A DNA stretch of 64,000 nucleotides from Citrobacter freundii ATCC 8090 = MTCC 1658 = NBRC 12681 (GCF_011064845.1 NZ_CP049015.1:3162001-3226000), one strand, 5' to 3'; numbered from the stretch's first letter, positions 18,836-29,759 are shown. Numbers and translations: made by a program. Notes: generated by a model from the letters alone, not told the origin.

Positions 18836-18886
18836 TATTCTATTAACAAACGTGTACAATCCTTGAATTCACATAAGGAGTGCATA

Positions 18887-18994
18887 ATGAGCGCAGCTAA
18901 AATCGGTGTCATTACCCTCTTCCTGCTGATGGCCATCGGCGGTATCGGCGGTGTCATGCTGGCAGGTTATACCTTTATTTTACGTGCCGGGTAA
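18887..18994 (+). CDS. yohO: YohO, 35-aa single-span membrane protein
   Basis: ATG at 18887 with AGGAG at 18876-18880. Encodes 35 residues beginning [14 protein letters not shown] and ending GYTFILRAG: one glycine-rich transmembrane helix. Matches E. coli YohO in length and at nearly all positions. Function unknown. The last 20 bases overlap the convergent yehW gene. Confidence 0.9.
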   Translation: MSAAKIGVITLFLLMAIGGIGGVMLAGYTFILRAG

Positions 18995-19706
18995 GATGTC
19001 TCGCTAATTTCTCAAAACCGCGGTCAACAATTACCGCTGCCAGCGCGACCAACAGCGCCCCCTGAATTACATAGGCGGTATTGAACCCACTCAGCCCGAT
19101 AATAATCGGCGTACCCAGCGTGTTCGCTCCAACGGTTGAGGCGATGGTTGCGGTGCCTATATTAATAATCACCGACGTGCGAATCCCGGCCAGAATAACC
19201 GGGGCCGCCAGCGGTAACTCTACTTTACGCAGCCGCTGCCCCTGACTCATGCCCATTCCGCTGGCTACCTCAATCACGCTGGGAGAAATACCGCCGAGTC
19301 CCGCCAGGGTTGCCTGCAAGATCGGTAATACCCCATACAGGATCAGCGCAATAATTGCCGGTTCAGGACCAAACCCCATCACTGGTACGGCGATCGCCAA
19401 CACTGCAACTGGCGGAAAGGTCTGCCCCACGGCGGCAATCGTTTCCACTATCGGCCTGAATTCCGCGCCCCAGGGCCGGGTTACCGCAATTCCCGCCCCA
19501 ACGCCAATCAATACGGCGATAAGGCTTGAGATCCCCACCAGTGTAAAATGGCTCAAAGCCAGCGCCGTAAAACTTTCCTGCTGATACACGGGACGTGGCA
19601 GCTCAGGAAACAGCGAACTAAACAGGGTCTGACTGTGAGGCAATCCAACCAACAGGATCAGAAACAACGTAACAAGCCACAGCAGTGGATCAGCAAGACG
19701 TTTCAC
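18975..19706 (-). CDS. yehW: YehW, ABC importer permease
   Basis: 243 aa, same as E. coli. About six membrane helices and the ABC-coupling EAA-like loop ([21 protein letters not shown], about residues 146-166). One of two permeases of the OsmF-YehYXW system of the OpuC/osmoprotectant family, which imports betaine-type solutes with low affinity. The start overlaps the yehX end by 17 bases. Confidence 0.95.
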   Translation of the reverse strand: MKRLADPLLWLVTLFLILLVGLPHSQTLFSSLFPELPRPVYQQESFTALALSHFTLVGISSLIAVLIGVGAGIAVTRPWGAEFRPIVETIAAVGQTFPPVAVLAIAVPVMGFGPEPAIIALILYGVLPILQATLAGLGGISPSVIEVASGMGMSQGQRLRKVELPLAAPVILAGIRTSVIINIGTATIASTVGANTLGTPIIIGLSGFNTAYVIQGALLVALAAVIVDRGFEKLARHLTRHVK

Positions 19707-20637
19707 GGGTCGGCATCTCCGAAAGCAAATCGCGAAAATGGAGCGTTCCGCAGGGTACCCCCTGCAGCGTCACGACAGGTAAAACGTCGCAACCGCGCGC
19801 CACGAACACCGATAACGCATCACGAAGCGTCATCTCATCCACCAGCGGCTCGCCGTCTGAGTGTTCTCCTCGACGGATAAAATCGCCTACCGTACGCAGC
19901 GACAACAGACGTACGCCCAGTTCACTGCGGCCAAAAAAGGTTTGTACGAAATCATTCGCTGGCGCAGTGAGCATCGACAGCGGCGTGCCTTGCTGCACGA
20001 CCTTTCCTGCATCCATCAGCACCAAATGTTCCGCCAGTCTTAGCGCCTCGTCGATATCATGCGTCACTAACACAATGGTACGCCCCAACAAACGGTGAAT
20101 ACGCGTCATCTCCTGCTGCAGCGCACCGCGGGTGACCGGGTCCAGCGCGCCAAAAGGCTCATCCATCAATAGCACCTGCGGATCCGCCGCCAACGCACGC
20201 GCAACCCCGACCCGCTGCTGCTGTCCGCCGGAAAGCTGATGCGGATAACGGTGGCGCAAACTTTCCTCAAGACCCAGCAGCGCCATCAGTTCATCTGTTC
20301 GGTCATCAATACGTGAGCGCGACCACTTTTGCAGTTGCGGTACGGTGGCGATGTTCTGCGCGACGGTCCAGTGGGGAAACAAGCCAATAGACTGAATCGC
20401 GTACCCCATGCGCCGTCGTAGCTCCAGCACCGGCAGGCTACGAATTTCTTCTCCGGCAAAGCGGATCTGCCCGCTGTCGTGTTCAACCAGCCGATTGATC
20501 ATCTTTAGCGTGGTGGACTTCCCCGAACCTGACGTGCCGATTAACACCGAAAAGCTGCCCTCCCCTAAATGCAGGTTAAGGTCATCAACGGCTTTTTGCT
20601 GACCATAGGTTTTACTGACGTGGCGAAATTCAATCAT
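19690..20637 (-). CDS. yehX: YehX, ABC importer ATP-binding protein with CBS domain
   Basis: 315 aa. Walker [10 protein letters not shown] (about 34-42), signature LSGGQQQR, Walker B VLLMDEP and the switch His (VTHD) are intact. The C-terminal about 70 residues form a CBS-like segment ([19 protein letters not shown]) typical of ProV/OpuCA-type ATPases that sense ionic strength. It energises YehY/YehW. Overlaps yehY by eight bases. Confidence 0.95.
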   Translation of the reverse strand: MIEFRHVSKTYGQQKAVDDLNLHLGEGSFSVLIGTSGSGKSTTLKMINRLVEHDSGQIRFAGEEIRSLPVLELRRRMGYAIQSIGLFPHWTVAQNIATVPQLQKWSRSRIDDRTDELMALLGLEESLRHRYPHQLSGGQQQRVGVARALAADPQVLLMDEPFGALDPVTRGALQQEMTRIHRLLGRTIVLVTHDIDEALRLAEHLVLMDAGKVVQQGTPLSMLTAPANDFVQTFFGRSELGVRLLSLRTVGDFIRRGEHSDGEPLVDEMTLRDALSVFVARGCDVLPVVTLQGVPCGTLHFRDLLSEMPTRETSC

Positions 20638-21787
20638 TATTCGATACCTTTAGCAGCGCGAGACCTAAATCAAACAGCGCATCAATCAACACTGCCAGCA
20701 CAACGACTGGGATCACGCCCAACAGCACTAAATCGACGGCGCTACTGAGCAATCCCTGAAAGACCAGCGCGCCAAATCCCCCTGCTCCAATCAGCGCAGC
20801 AATCACCGCCATTCCCACGGTTTGCACCATCACTACCCGTAAACTGCGTAAGAAGACCGGCAATGCCAGCGGGAACTGCACCGAGACAAATCGCTGGAAA
20901 GTGTTCATTCCCATCGCTCGAGCGCTTTCCAGTACATCCCGCGGTACCTGATTCAACCCAGCCACAACGCCACGTACCAGCGGTAACAACGCATACAGCA
21001 CCAACGCAATAAGCGCAGGCGTCATACCGGTTCCCGCGACACCGAACTTGCCCAATAAAGGAAAGTGCTTCACCAACCCGGCAAGCGGCGCAATTAACAG
21101 GCCAAACAGCGCGACGGAGGGAATGGTCTGGATGATATTCAGTAGTGCAAATACCGGCCCCTGACGGGTGACAGAGAAAGCACACCAGATGCCCAGTGGC
21201 ACACCAATAAGCAGCGCGGGCACCACGGTAGCAAACAGAATCGTCAAATGTTGCGCCAGCGCGTCGTTGAAGACATCCTGGCGGTTGACATATTCTTTAA
21301 GCAGAGAAAGATCGTTAAACGTGCCGGAGAACAAAAGCACCAGCGGCACAATGAATATTTGAGCATGCAGCGCCCAACGCCACAGTGCCTGAGCGGTGAT
21401 GCGACGAATAGCGTCACTGGCGGCCAGCAGCATCAGCCCCACGCCCAACCAGAATCCACTGCCCAGACTAGTTCTGGCCAGCGGACTCCCTGTCTTCGCC
21501 AGATACGTTGCCGTTGTACCTGCGGTTACCAGCGCGGCGATCACCAACAGTTGGCAAACGATAAGCGCCAATATATTACCGGACCTTCCCGGTACAACGC
21601 TCAGAAGACACAGCAGCAAACAGGCCACCGCCAATCCCCATGCCGTGTCGGAGCTGATATCCCAGAGTTGACGACCTTCGCCGGACACCAGACGATTAGG
21701 GGCATAGCTAATGAAAGGCAGCGCTGCCGCCGCGAAAGTAAGAAGCACCAGCAACAACAGCACCCGATTGACTGAAATATTCGACAA
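20630..21787 (-). CDS. yehY: YehY, ABC importer permease
   Basis: 385 aa if the TTG at 21787 is used; this gives exactly the E. coli length and aligns the N-terminus. The open frame extends to 21805 and a GTG at 21796 is another option, so the start is uncertain. The N-terminal half adds extra helices; the C-terminal half carries the BPD-type permease domain with the EAA loop ([22 protein letters not shown]). Second permease of the OsmF system, directly after osmF. Confidence 0.93.
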   Translation of the reverse strand: MSNISVNRVLLLLVLLTFAAAALPFISYAPNRLVSGEGRQLWDISSDTAWGLAVACLLLCLLSVVPGRSGNILALIVCQLLVIAALVTAGTTATYLAKTGSPLARTSLGSGFWLGVGLMLLAASDAIRRITAQALWRWALHAQIFIVPLVLLFSGTFNDLSLLKEYVNRQDVFNDALAQHLTILFATVVPALLIGVPLGIWCAFSVTRQGPVFALLNIIQTIPSVALFGLLIAPLAGLVKHFPLLGKFGVAGTGMTPALIALVLYALLPLVRGVVAGLNQVPRDVLESARAMGMNTFQRFVSVQFPLALPVFLRSLRVVMVQTVGMAVIAALIGAGGFGALVFQGLLSSAVDLVLLGVIPVVVLAVLIDALFDLGLALLKVSNND

Positions 21788-21811
21788 AACACCCACCCGC
21801 TGCAAACGCCG

Positions 21812-22729
21812 TTACTTCACCCATCCTTTTTGCTTCAGGTAATCTGCTGCGACTTTTTTCGCATCCAGCCCCTCCACGGCAATACTGGCATTCAGCTGCT
21901 GCAACGTTTTTTCATCCAGACTGGCAAAAACCGGCTGTAGCCACTCTCCCATTTGCGGATAGTCTTTCAGCACAGATTCACGTACGACGGGTGCTGGCGC
22001 ATAAATGGGCTGGACACCTTTTGGATCGCTTAAAGTTTGCAGACCGAGCGCCGCAACCGGGCCATCGGTGCCATAAGCCATCGCCGCATTGACTCCGGAG
22101 GTCTGCTGCGCCGCCGCTTTAATCGTTACCGCGGTATCCCCCCCAGCCAGCGACAACAGCTGATTTTGATTCAGTTTGAAATCATAGGCTTTTTCAAACG
22201 CTGGCAGCGCGTCAGCCCGTTCGATGAATTCCGCAGAGGCGGCAAGTTTGAACGTTCCTCCGTCCTTCAGGTAACGGCCTAAATCAGCAAGGGACTCAAG
22301 TTTGTTCTTTTGCGCGACATCCTGGCGTACTGCAATAGTCCAGGTGTTGTTGGCGGGTGCAGGGGTTAGCCAGACCAGCTTATTTTGCTCTGCATCCAGC
22401 TTTTTCACTTTGTCGAATCCAGCCTGCGCATTTTTCCACGCGGGATCATTTTCATCTTTAAAAAAGAATGCGCCATTACCGGTATATTCCGGATAAATAT
22501 CCAGCTCACCGGAGGTGATTGCCCCACGCACCACTGGGGTGGTACCAAGCTGTATTTTATTGACGGTTTTCACGCCATGGCTTTCGAGCACCTGCAAAAT
22601 AATGTTGCCGAGCAGCGCCCCTTCGGTATCTATTTTTGAACCGACCGTGACGGGTGACGCGGCCTGTAAGGGTAGGCTTATCGCAGCTAACAGCGCCAGC
22701 GAACCCACCGATACTTTTGAGATTATCAT
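21812..22729 (-). CDS. osmF: OsmF (YehZ), periplasmic osmoprotectant-binding protein
   Basis: 305 aa with a signal peptide cut at LQAASPVTVGSK. It belongs to the OpuAC/ProX-type substrate-binding family (VGSKIDTEGALLGNIILQVLE; LDIYPEYTGNGAFFF). In E. coli it is RpoS- and osmotically induced and binds glycine betaine weakly. First gene of osmF-yehYXW. The 195 bases upstream to bglX hold no gene, only the presumed promoter and a terminator hairpin. Confidence 0.95.
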   Translation of the reverse strand: MIISKVSVGSLALLAAISLPLQAASPVTVGSKIDTEGALLGNIILQVLESHGVKTVNKIQLGTTPVVRGAITSGELDIYPEYTGNGAFFFKDENDPAWKNAQAGFDKVKKLDAEQNKLVWLTPAPANNTWTIAVRQDVAQKNKLESLADLGRYLKDGGTFKLAASAEFIERADALPAFEKAYDFKLNQNQLLSLAGGDTAVTIKAAAQQTSGVNAAMAYGTDGPVAALGLQTLSDPKGVQPIYAPAPVVRESVLKDYPQMGEWLQPVFASLDEKTLQQLNASIAVEGLDAKKVAADYLKQKGWVK

Positions 22730-22890
22730 GCTGTACTCCTCATCCTTTTGCGGCCCTTTTCAGAGACTTGAGGAAAAAGCATAGTCGAAAAATCAGGGCT
22801 TAACCTGGCAATTGGGGAGTAAGAGAGGGATTCGTTAGCAATAACGTGATGAGAAATAAGAAGCAGACGCGGCGCGTACGTCTAAAGATA

Positions 22891-22910
22891 AAGGCCGGAA
22901 ACCCGGCCTT
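22891..22910. terminator. Hairpin downstream of bglX
   Basis: AAGGCCGG and CCGGCCTT form an 8-bp stem with a four-base loop, 15 bases after the bglX stop on the minus strand. Only a short T tract follows, so termination strength is uncertain. Confidence 0.6.
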
Positions 22911-22924
22911 TACTCGCTAATCAA

Positions 22925-25222
22925 TTACAGCAGTTCAAATTCGCCCTGCTTCACTCTGGCGGAATCCACGCCGATGAAAACGTTAAATTTGCCAGGTTCT
23001 GCATCGTATTGCATACGCTGATTCCAGAACTTCAGCGCGTCAATGTCAATCGGGAAGCTGACGGTCTGGGTTTCACCCGGCTTAAGATTCACTTTCTCAA
23101 AACCTTTCAGCTGTTTTACCGGACGACTCATGGAAGCGGTCACGTCCTGCAAATACATCTGAATCACCGTCGCACCTTCGCGCTTGCCGGTGTTGGTCAC
23201 CTGCACGCTGGCCGTCACGGTCCCGTCACGCTTCATCGTTGGAGAAGAGAGCTTCACATCAGAAACCGTGAACGTGGTGTAGCTCAGGCCATAACCAAAG
23301 GGATACAACGGACCATTCGCTTCATCAAAGTAGCGCGACGTGTACTTGTTCGGCTTATCTGCGTTATACGGACGACCGGTATTGAGATGGCTGTAATAGA
23401 CCGGGATCTGTCCGACAGAGCGCGGGAAAGACATCGGCAGCTTGCCTGACGGGTTGTAATCACCAAACAGCACATCGGCGATGGCGTTACCGCCTTCCGT
23501 CCCGGCAAACCAGGTTTCGAGGATCGCATCGGCCTGTTGATCTTCTTTAACCAACACCAGCGGACGTCCGTTCATCAGTACCAGAACCAGAGGTTTACCG
23601 GTGGCTTTCAGCGCGGCAATCAGGTCACGCTGACTCTGTGGAATAGTGATATCGGTGCGGCTGGAAGCTTCATGCGCCATACCTTGCGCTTCGCCGACTA
23701 CCGCAACCACCACGTCAGACTGCTTCGCTGCGTTCACGGCTTCATCGATCATCGCCTGCGGCGAGCGCGGGTCAACCTTCACCGCCTCTTCATACAGATT
23801 GAGGAAATCGACAATGCCTTTGTCGTTGGTGATATTCGCCCCTTTGGCGTACAGCACTTTGCCCTGATCGCCGACGGCATTTTTAATCCCCGTCAGTACC
23901 GTTACCGACTGATCGGCAACACCGGCAGCGGACCAACTGCCCATCACATCACGCTTGCTGTCGGCCAACGGACCGACGACTGCCACGGTGGCGGATTTTT
24001 TCAGCGGCAACGTTTCCAGACGGTTTTTCAGCAGCACCAGGCTTTCTCGCGCTACTTCACGCGCCTCTTTACGGTGCAAACGGCTTTCCGCGTTGGTGTC
24101 CTGTGGGTCAGATTCTTTGGCCCCCAGATGACTGTACGGGTCGTTAAACAGCCCCATATCATATTTCACGTTCAGCACGTGGCGCGCGGCGTCATCCAGC
24201 TCCGCCATCGTCACTTTGCCGGATTTAATCAAGCCCGGAAGATATTTGCTGTAATACTCATCGCTCATACTCATATTAATGCCGGACTTGATCGCCACAC
24301 GCACCGCATCTTCAGGATCGGAGGCAGTACCGTGCTTAATCAGTTCCTTAATCGCGCCGTGATCGGAAACGGTAATACCCTTAAAGCCCCATTCATCACG
24401 CAGCACGTCTTTGAGCAGCCATGCATCTGAGGTTGCAGGCGTACCGTTTAGCGAATTAAGTCCTACCATTACCGCACCGCTACCAGCGTCCAGCCCGGCT
24501 TTATACGGCGGCATATAGTCGTTGAACAGACGCTGTGGGCTCATATCGACGGTGTTATATTCCTTGCCACCTTCAACCGCGCCATAAGCAGCGAAGTGCT
24601 TGACGCTGGTCATCACCGAATAGCGATCCGCCGGGCTTTTACCCTGCATCGCTTCTACCATGGTTTTACCCATCGTAGCCGTTAAATACGTGTCTTCACC
24701 AAAACCTTCTGAAGCACGGCCCCAACGCGGATCGCGAGAGACATCGACCATTGGCGCCCAGGTCATATTCAGACCATCATCGGCGGCTTCATACGCGGAA
24801 ATACGGCCAACGGTTCTGACCGCATCGAGATTAAAAGAGGATGCCAGGCCGAGACTTATCGGGAACACGGTACGTTGGCCGTGCAATACGTCGTAGGCAA
24901 AAAAGAGAGGAATTTTCAGGCGGCTGAGTTCCATCACCTGATCCTGCATTTTGCGGATATCCTGGCGCGTGACGGTGTTAAAAATTGCCCCAACCTGCCC
25001 ATCTTTGATCATCTCGCGGATGGCTTCTTTCGGGTTATCAGGCCCGACGCTTATCAAGCGTAGTTGCCCAATTTTCTCATCCACGGTCATCTGTTTAAGT
25101 AAATCGGTAACGAATGCATCCCGCGCTTCTGGCGTCAGAGGATGGTTACCAAACAGCGTGTCCGCCTGCGCTGGTTGCAACGCCAGACTCACCGCGACAC
25201 CTACAGAACATAGCCATTTCAT
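22925..25222 (-). CDS. bglX: BglX, periplasmic beta-glucosidase (GH3)
   Basis: 765 aa from MKWLCSVG, the E. coli length, with a signal peptide cut at QPAQA/DTLFG. GH3 domains: an N-terminal TIM barrel bearing the nucleophile Asp in ITVSDHGAI (about residue 287), an alpha/beta sandwich with the KHFAAYG motif upstream, and a C-terminal fibronectin-III-like domain. It hydrolyses beta-glucosides in the periplasm. ORFs on the opposite strand here are shadows. Confidence 0.96.
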   Translation of the reverse strand: MKWLCSVGVAVSLALQPAQADTLFGNHPLTPEARDAFVTDLLKQMTVDEKIGQLRLISVGPDNPKEAIREMIKDGQVGAIFNTVTRQDIRKMQDQVMELSRLKIPLFFAYDVLHGQRTVFPISLGLASSFNLDAVRTVGRISAYEAADDGLNMTWAPMVDVSRDPRWGRASEGFGEDTYLTATMGKTMVEAMQGKSPADRYSVMTSVKHFAAYGAVEGGKEYNTVDMSPQRLFNDYMPPYKAGLDAGSGAVMVGLNSLNGTPATSDAWLLKDVLRDEWGFKGITVSDHGAIKELIKHGTASDPEDAVRVAIKSGINMSMSDEYYSKYLPGLIKSGKVTMAELDDAARHVLNVKYDMGLFNDPYSHLGAKESDPQDTNAESRLHRKEAREVARESLVLLKNRLETLPLKKSATVAVVGPLADSKRDVMGSWSAAGVADQSVTVLTGIKNAVGDQGKVLYAKGANITNDKGIVDFLNLYEEAVKVDPRSPQAMIDEAVNAAKQSDVVVAVVGEAQGMAHEASSRTDITIPQSQRDLIAALKATGKPLVLVLMNGRPLVLVKEDQQADAILETWFAGTEGGNAIADVLFGDYNPSGKLPMSFPRSVGQIPVYYSHLNTGRPYNADKPNKYTSRYFDEANGPLYPFGYGLSYTTFTVSDVKLSSPTMKRDGTVTASVQVTNTGKREGATVIQMYLQDVTASMSRPVKQLKGFEKVNLKPGETQTVSFPIDIDALKFWNQRMQYDAEPGKFNVFIGVDSARVKQGEFELL

Positions 25223-25454
25223 GTTGATTCTCTCTTTATTTTTTCCCGACGAGGCAGCGAAAATATAACAAAAACCGCAGTTTGCCGTAAGACTAAACGG
25301 GAGCAATAAAGAAAGCTAAGGTTATTCTCCTAATTTTCAAAACTAGCGCAAATCATTAGAAGACGAACCAGAGACAATATGAATGAGAAAGCGTATTGTC
25401 ATACAAAGCGCTATGCTTGTTCCTGATATTGAGTCCCACCACAAGGAGTGGAGA

Positions 25455-27164
25455 ATGTCTTCCATTACAACAGATAATAAAGCTTTCCTGAATGAACTGA
25501 CCCGTCTGGTTGGTCATTCTCACCTGCTCACTGAACCTGCTAAAACGGCCCGCTATCGCAAGGGATTCCGCTCCGGCCAGGGCGAAGCGCTCGCCGTTGT
25601 GTTCCCCGGCTCGCTTTTAGAGCTGTGGCGCGTTCTCAATGCTTGCGTCGCCGCTGATAAAATTATCCTGATGCAGGCCGCCAATACCGGCCTGACCGAA
25701 GGCTCTACGCCGAGCGGAAATGATTACGACCGCGAAATTGTCATTATCAGCACCCTGCGCCTGGATAAACTGCACGTCATCGGCAAAGGCGAACAAGTGC
25801 TGGCTTATCCCGGTACAACATTGTATTCGCTGGAAAAGGCGCTCAAACCGTTTGGCCGTGAGCCACATTCTGTGATCGGGTCATCCTGTATTGGCGCTTC
25901 GGTAATTGGCGGCATTTGCAACAACTCCGGCGGCTCGCTGGTACAGCGCGGCCCGGCATATACCGAGATGTCGCTGTTTGCGCGTATTGACGAACAAGGT
26001 AAATTGCAGTTGGTCAACCATCTGGGTATCGAGCTGGGCCAGACCCCGGAACAGATCCTGAGCAAACTTGATGACGAGCGGATTAAAGATGACGATGTCC
26101 GCCACGACGGGCGACACGCGCACGATCACGACTATGTCACCCGCGTCAGAGATATTGAGGCGGACACGCCCGCCCGCTATAACGCCGACCCGGATCGCTT
26201 GTTTGAATCATCCGGTTGTGCAGGTAAGCTCGCGGTTTTCGCCGTGCGTCTGGACACCTTCGAAGCCGAAAAAAATCAGCAGGTCTTTTACATCGGTACC
26301 AATCAGCCTGAAGTGCTGACGGAAATCCGCCGTCATATTCTGGCAAAATTCGAGCACCTGCCGGTTGCTGGTGAATATATGCACCGCGATATTTACGACA
26401 TCGCCGAGCAATATGGCAAAGATACGTTTCTGATGATCGACAAGCTCGGCACCGACAAAATGCCGTTCTTTTTCACCCTGAAAGGTCGCACCGATGCGAT
26501 GCTGGAAAAAGTGAAAATTTTCCGTCCGCATTTCACCGACCGGGCAATGCAGAAATTTGGTCATTTGTTCCCCAGCCACTTACCGTCACGCATGAAAAGC
26601 TGGCGCGATAAGTACGAGCATCACCTGCTGTTAAAAATGGCCGGTGGCGGCGTGGCTGAAGCGCAAAACTGGCTCAGCGAATATTTCAAAACCGCTGAAG
26701 GCGACTTCTTTGCCTGTACCCCAGAAGAAGGCAGCAAGGCGTTTTTGCATCGCTTTGCGGCGGCTGGCGCGGCGATTCGTTATCAGGCCGTACATGCCGA
26801 TGAAGTAGAAGATATTCTGGCGCTGGATATCGCGCTGCGTCGTAACGACACCGAATGGTATGAGCATCTGCCGCCAGAAATCGACAGTCAACTGGTGCAT
26901 AAGCTCTATTACGGTCACTTTATGTGCTATGTATTCCATCAGGATTACATCGTGAAAAAAGGCGTGGATGCACATGCGCTAAAAGAGCAGATGCTGGAGC
27001 TTCTGCACGAGCGCGGAGCACAGTATCCGGCAGAGCATAACGTCGGACATCTGTATAAAGCACCGGAAACATTAACCCGTTTTTACCGCGAGAATGACCC
27101 CACCAACAGTATGAATCCGGGTATTGGTAAAACGAGTAAGCAAAAGTTCTGGAAAGAATCGTAG
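25455..27164 (+). CDS. dld: Dld, quinone-dependent D-lactate dehydrogenase
   Basis: 569 aa from MSSITTDNK (ATG 25455; AAGGAG at 25443-25448 supports it over the upstream in-frame ATG). A peripheral membrane FAD flavoprotein oxidising D-lactate to pyruvate and passing electrons to ubiquinone. The N-terminal FAD-binding type 4 domain (VIGSSCIGASVIGGICNNSGGS) and the C-terminal lactate dehydrogenase membrane-binding domain (PAEHNVGHLYKAP...NPGIGKTSK) are intact. Confidence 0.97.
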   Translation: MSSITTDNKAFLNELTRLVGHSHLLTEPAKTARYRKGFRSGQGEALAVVFPGSLLELWRVLNACVAADKIILMQAANTGLTEGSTPSGNDYDREIVIISTLRLDKLHVIGKGEQVLAYPGTTLYSLEKALKPFGREPHSVIGSSCIGASVIGGICNNSGGSLVQRGPAYTEMSLFARIDEQGKLQLVNHLGIELGQTPEQILSKLDDERIKDDDVRHDGRHAHDHDYVTRVRDIEADTPARYNADPDRLFESSGCAGKLAVFAVRLDTFEAEKNQQVFYIGTNQPEVLTEIRRHILAKFEHLPVAGEYMHRDIYDIAEQYGKDTFLMIDKLGTDKMPFFFTLKGRTDAMLEKVKIFRPHFTDRAMQKFGHLFPSHLPSRMKSWRDKYEHHLLLKMAGGGVAEAQNWLSEYFKTAEGDFFACTPEEGSKAFLHRFAAAGAAIRYQAVHADEVEDILALDIALRRNDTEWYEHLPPEIDSQLVHKLYYGHFMCYVFHQDYIVKKGVDAHALKEQMLELLHERGAQYPAEHNVGHLYKAPETLTRFYRENDPTNSMNPGIGKTSKQKFWKES

Positions 27165-27165
27165 G

Positions 27166-27228
27166 CCCGATAAGCGTAAGCGCCATCGGGCACGTTGCCG
27201 GGGGCGCTTCGCTTGGCCAGCCTACGGT
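27166..27228. repeat. REP/BIME-type palindromic element
   Basis: Between dld and pbpG: GCCCGATAAGCGTAAGCGCCATCGGGC is a REP-like stem, followed by a second inverted part (CCGGGGGCGCTTCGCTTGGCCAGCC). This is the usual dispersed enterobacterial extragenic palindrome, here between convergent genes. Confidence 0.75.
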
Positions 27229-28176
27229 TTAATCGTTTTGCGCGGTTTGCTCACCCGTAGCTGAACCTGCCGCCGCCATCTGCGCCGCTTTTTGCTTTTT
27301 GTAGCTCAGCGCTGCCGCCGGAACCGGCATCACCTTGCCGGTTTCAATCCAGGTGCGTAAACGGCTGGCATCGGCAAAGTGGGTATATTTACCGAACGCA
27401 TCCATCACCACCAGCGCCACCGGTTTGTTATTGATCACGGTGCGCATCACCAGACAGTGGCCTGCCGCATTGGTAAATCCGGTTTTGGTTAACTGAATAT
27501 TCCAGTTATCGCGGTATACCAGATGGTTGGTGTTACGGAATGGCAGCGTATAAGCCGGGTTGGCAAAGGTCGCCATATCTTCACGCGTAGTGCTTAACTG
27601 GCCAATCAGCGGATACTGCTTGCTGGCGATCAGCAGCTTGGTTAAATCACGAGCTGTCGAGACGTTATGAATCGATAAGCCGGTTGGTTCCACAAAGCGT
27701 GTCTGAGTCATGCCGAGCGCTTTCGCTTTGGCATTCATGGCTTTAATAAACGCGTTATAACCGCCAGGGTAATGGTGCGCCAGACTGGCTGCCGCACGGT
27801 TTTCTGACGACATCAGCGCCAGCAGTAGCATGTCTTTACGGCTAATTTCACTGTTCAGTCGCACACGAGAGTAGATGCCTTTCATTTCCGGTGTCTGACT
27901 GATATCAACTTTCAGTTTCTCATCCAACGGCAGTCGTGCATCAAGCACCACCATCGCGGTCATTAATTTGGTAATCGACGCAATCGGACGCACAAGGTCC
28001 GGGTGGTTCGAATAGATAACTTTGTTGGTATTCAGATCAACAATCATCGCGCTACCGGACGCTATCTCAGGTTGAGAAGCCGCTGCGGTAGTTGCCGTTT
28101 TCGCCACGGCTTGGGGTGCAAAAGGAACGGCCAGCACCAGGGCAAGGCTTAATAATGAAACTCGGAATTTCAGCAT
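27229..28176 (-). CDS. pbpG: PbpG (PBP7), D-alanyl-D-alanine endopeptidase
   Basis: 315 aa with a signal peptide (to [10 protein letters not shown]). A low-molecular-weight PBP that cleaves D-Ala-DAP cross-links in peptidoglycan. Penicillin-binding motifs: SITK (SxxK, about 67-70), SEN (about 124-126) and KTG (LTKTGFTN, near 231-233). Matches E. coli PBP7 closely; the C-terminal tail ([12 protein letters not shown]) is slightly longer. Confidence 0.96.
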   Translation of the reverse strand: MLKFRVSLLSLALVLAVPFAPQAVAKTATTAAASQPEIASGSAMIVDLNTNKVIYSNHPDLVRPIASITKLMTAMVVLDARLPLDEKLKVDISQTPEMKGIYSRVRLNSEISRKDMLLLALMSSENRAAASLAHHYPGGYNAFIKAMNAKAKALGMTQTRFVEPTGLSIHNVSTARDLTKLLIASKQYPLIGQLSTTREDMATFANPAYTLPFRNTNHLVYRDNWNIQLTKTGFTNAAGHCLVMRTVINNKPVALVVMDAFGKYTHFADASRLRTWIETGKVMPVPAAALSYKKQKAAQMAAAGSATGEQTAQND

Positions 28177-28306
28177 GATGAGATTTCTGATAATGGTTCA
28201 CGCACGTCACAACGCACACCGCCAGAGACTAAGTATTATCTCAAGCTAGCTCAGGCATCATAGCGATCCGGCAGGTTTGCCGCCACAGGAGAATCGTCTC
28301 GAAATG

Positions 28307-28338
28307 CTGCGTTGCTGACTTTTACGTCAACAACGCAG
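28307..28338. terminator. Hairpin downstream of yohC
   Basis: CTGCGTTG-C-TGAC pairs with GTCA-A-CAACGCAG (one mismatch), lying between the yohC stop and the pbpG start on the minus strand. No T tract follows, so its role as a terminator is tentative. Confidence 0.45.
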
Positions 28339-28356
28339 CGCAGACAGGTTTATCCG

Positions 28357-28944
28357 TCAGAATAATCGGTAGCCGTAACCCCACAGGATTACCGTAATAG
28401 CCAGCAGAACTTCCAGTACCAGCACACCGATCGCCAGCGTCGAACTGGAAAAACTTAACCCTTCCTCGCGTGTGATATTCAGGAATGTCGGTATGCCGAG
28501 ATAAAGTAAATAGCCGGTGTAAAACAACGCAATGGTCCCCACCAATGCGCACAGCCAGACCAGCGGATAAAGTGCGACCAGTCCGCTTAAAAACAGCGGC
28601 GTCGCGACATATCCTGCAAAAACCATACAATGAGCCAGCGACGGGCGCTGCGGGTAATTACGCGCCATCCACCAGATAACCCGCCCCATAACGGCGACGC
28701 CCGCCAGCATCACCCCGTAAAACAGAATTGCCATCGCAAATCCGGTCAACAGAGATAGCTTCAGGATATTGCCATCGCCAAAATTCCAGCCGATTTGTGT
28801 AGTACCGATAAACGCGCAAACCACCGGGATTGCCGCCATCAGCAGTACATGGTGGGTATAGTGATGCGAAACGCTTTCGTTTTCGCTGTTGATCACGTGC
28901 ATTTCACGATCGGGATGGGAAAACAGCCCCCAGACATGGTTCAT
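28357..28944 (-). CDS. yohC: YohC, Yip1-family inner-membrane protein
   Basis: 195 aa, same as E. coli, with five to six predicted membrane helices (for example AIPVVCAFIGTTQIGW, LFLSGLVALYPLVWLCAL and TLAIGVLVLEVLLAITVIL). Yip1-domain membrane protein of unknown function. The start MNHVWGLFSHPDREM aligns with the K-12 protein. Confidence 0.93.
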   Translation of the reverse strand: MNHVWGLFSHPDREMHVINSENESVSHHYTHHVLLMAAIPVVCAFIGTTQIGWNFGDGNILKLSLLTGFAMAILFYGVMLAGVAVMGRVIWWMARNYPQRPSLAHCMVFAGYVATPLFLSGLVALYPLVWLCALVGTIALFYTGYLLYLGIPTFLNITREEGLSFSSSTLAIGVLVLEVLLAITVILWGYGYRLF

Positions 28945-29057
28945 ACCGCCCCCTTGTTGTCAGCTCCGGACCTCAACACTTCAAGTATAATTCAGCTTTT
29001 GATTATTTTATGTACACCGAAAAAATACCGAAGCGCCGGGTAAAAAGTTTGTCAGGC

Positions 29058-29088
29058 GTAGGCATGATAAGCGAAGCGCCATCAGGCA
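29058..29088. repeat. REP-type element upstream of yohD
   Basis: GGCGTAGGCATGATAAGCGAAGCGCCATCAGGCATT contains the REP-like stem between GCATGATAAGCG and CGCCATCAGGC. Otherwise 28945-29185 shows no gene. Confidence 0.65.
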
Positions 29089-29185
29089 TTGGAGAGCTGA
29101 GCGACCTTAAGCGCTACTACGCGGCTTTTCCGGCATCAAACAATCATAGGGTGTATGCTATTAGCAGTGGAGGTCATACAATCGT

Positions 29186-29755
29186 ATGGATATAAATCAT
29201 TATGTTGCGCAATACGGCTATGCTGCGTTAATCATCGGCAGTCTGGCGGAAGGCGAAACCATTACCCTGTTAGGCGGCGTTGCGGCGCATCAGGGCGTCC
29301 TGAAATTTCCCCTGGTGGTACTCTCGGTCGCGCTGGGCGGGATGATTGGCGATCAGTTGCTTTATTTACTCGGACGTCGTTTTGGCGGCAAAATTTTGCA
29401 GCGTTTCTCGCGCCACCAGGCGAAAATTGATTACGCACAGAAGATAATCCAGCGACGTCCTTACCTGTTTGTAGTCGGTACGCGCTTTATGTACGGCTTT
29501 CGCGTTATTGGTCCCTTACTGATTGGCGCCAGTCACCTGCCGCCGAAGATCTTTTTACCGCTAAATATTCTTGGCGCGTTTGTCTGGGCATCGTTATTTA
29601 CTACTCTGGGCTACATCGGTGGTGAAGTGATAGCGCCGTGGCTGCACAGCCTTGACCAGCATATCAAGCATGGCATCTGGCTGGTGCTGGTTATCGGGAT
29701 TGTCGCGGGCGTCCGCTGGTGGATGAAACGGCGAAGCACGCGTAAAGCGCAATGA
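29186..29755 (+). CDS. yohD: YohD, DedA-family membrane protein
   Basis: 189 aa. DedA/SNARE-associated family: the GSLAEGETITLLGG segment near residues 18-31, a GDQLLYLLGRR-type motif, and the basic segment FVVGTRFMYGFRVIGPLLIG near residues 92-111. Family members act in membrane homeostasis, proton-motive force and lipid carrier recycling; the role of YohD itself is not defined. ATG 29186 follows GTGGAGG at 29168-29174. A hairpin terminator follows. Confidence 0.93.
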   Translation: MDINHYVAQYGYAALIIGSLAEGETITLLGGVAAHQGVLKFPLVVLSVALGGMIGDQLLYLLGRRFGGKILQRFSRHQAKIDYAQKIIQRRPYLFVVGTRFMYGFRVIGPLLIGASHLPPKIFLPLNILGAFVWASLFTTLGYIGGEVIAPWLHSLDQHIKHGIWLVLVIGIVAGVRWWMKRRSTRKAQ

Positions 29756-29759
29756 AGAT

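Noticed and set aside
23537..24430. 297-aa ORF on the plus strand inside bglX
   Set aside because: Fully antisense to the well-supported bglX gene; low-complexity His/Arg/Gln-rich translation, no ribosome site; a shadow frame.
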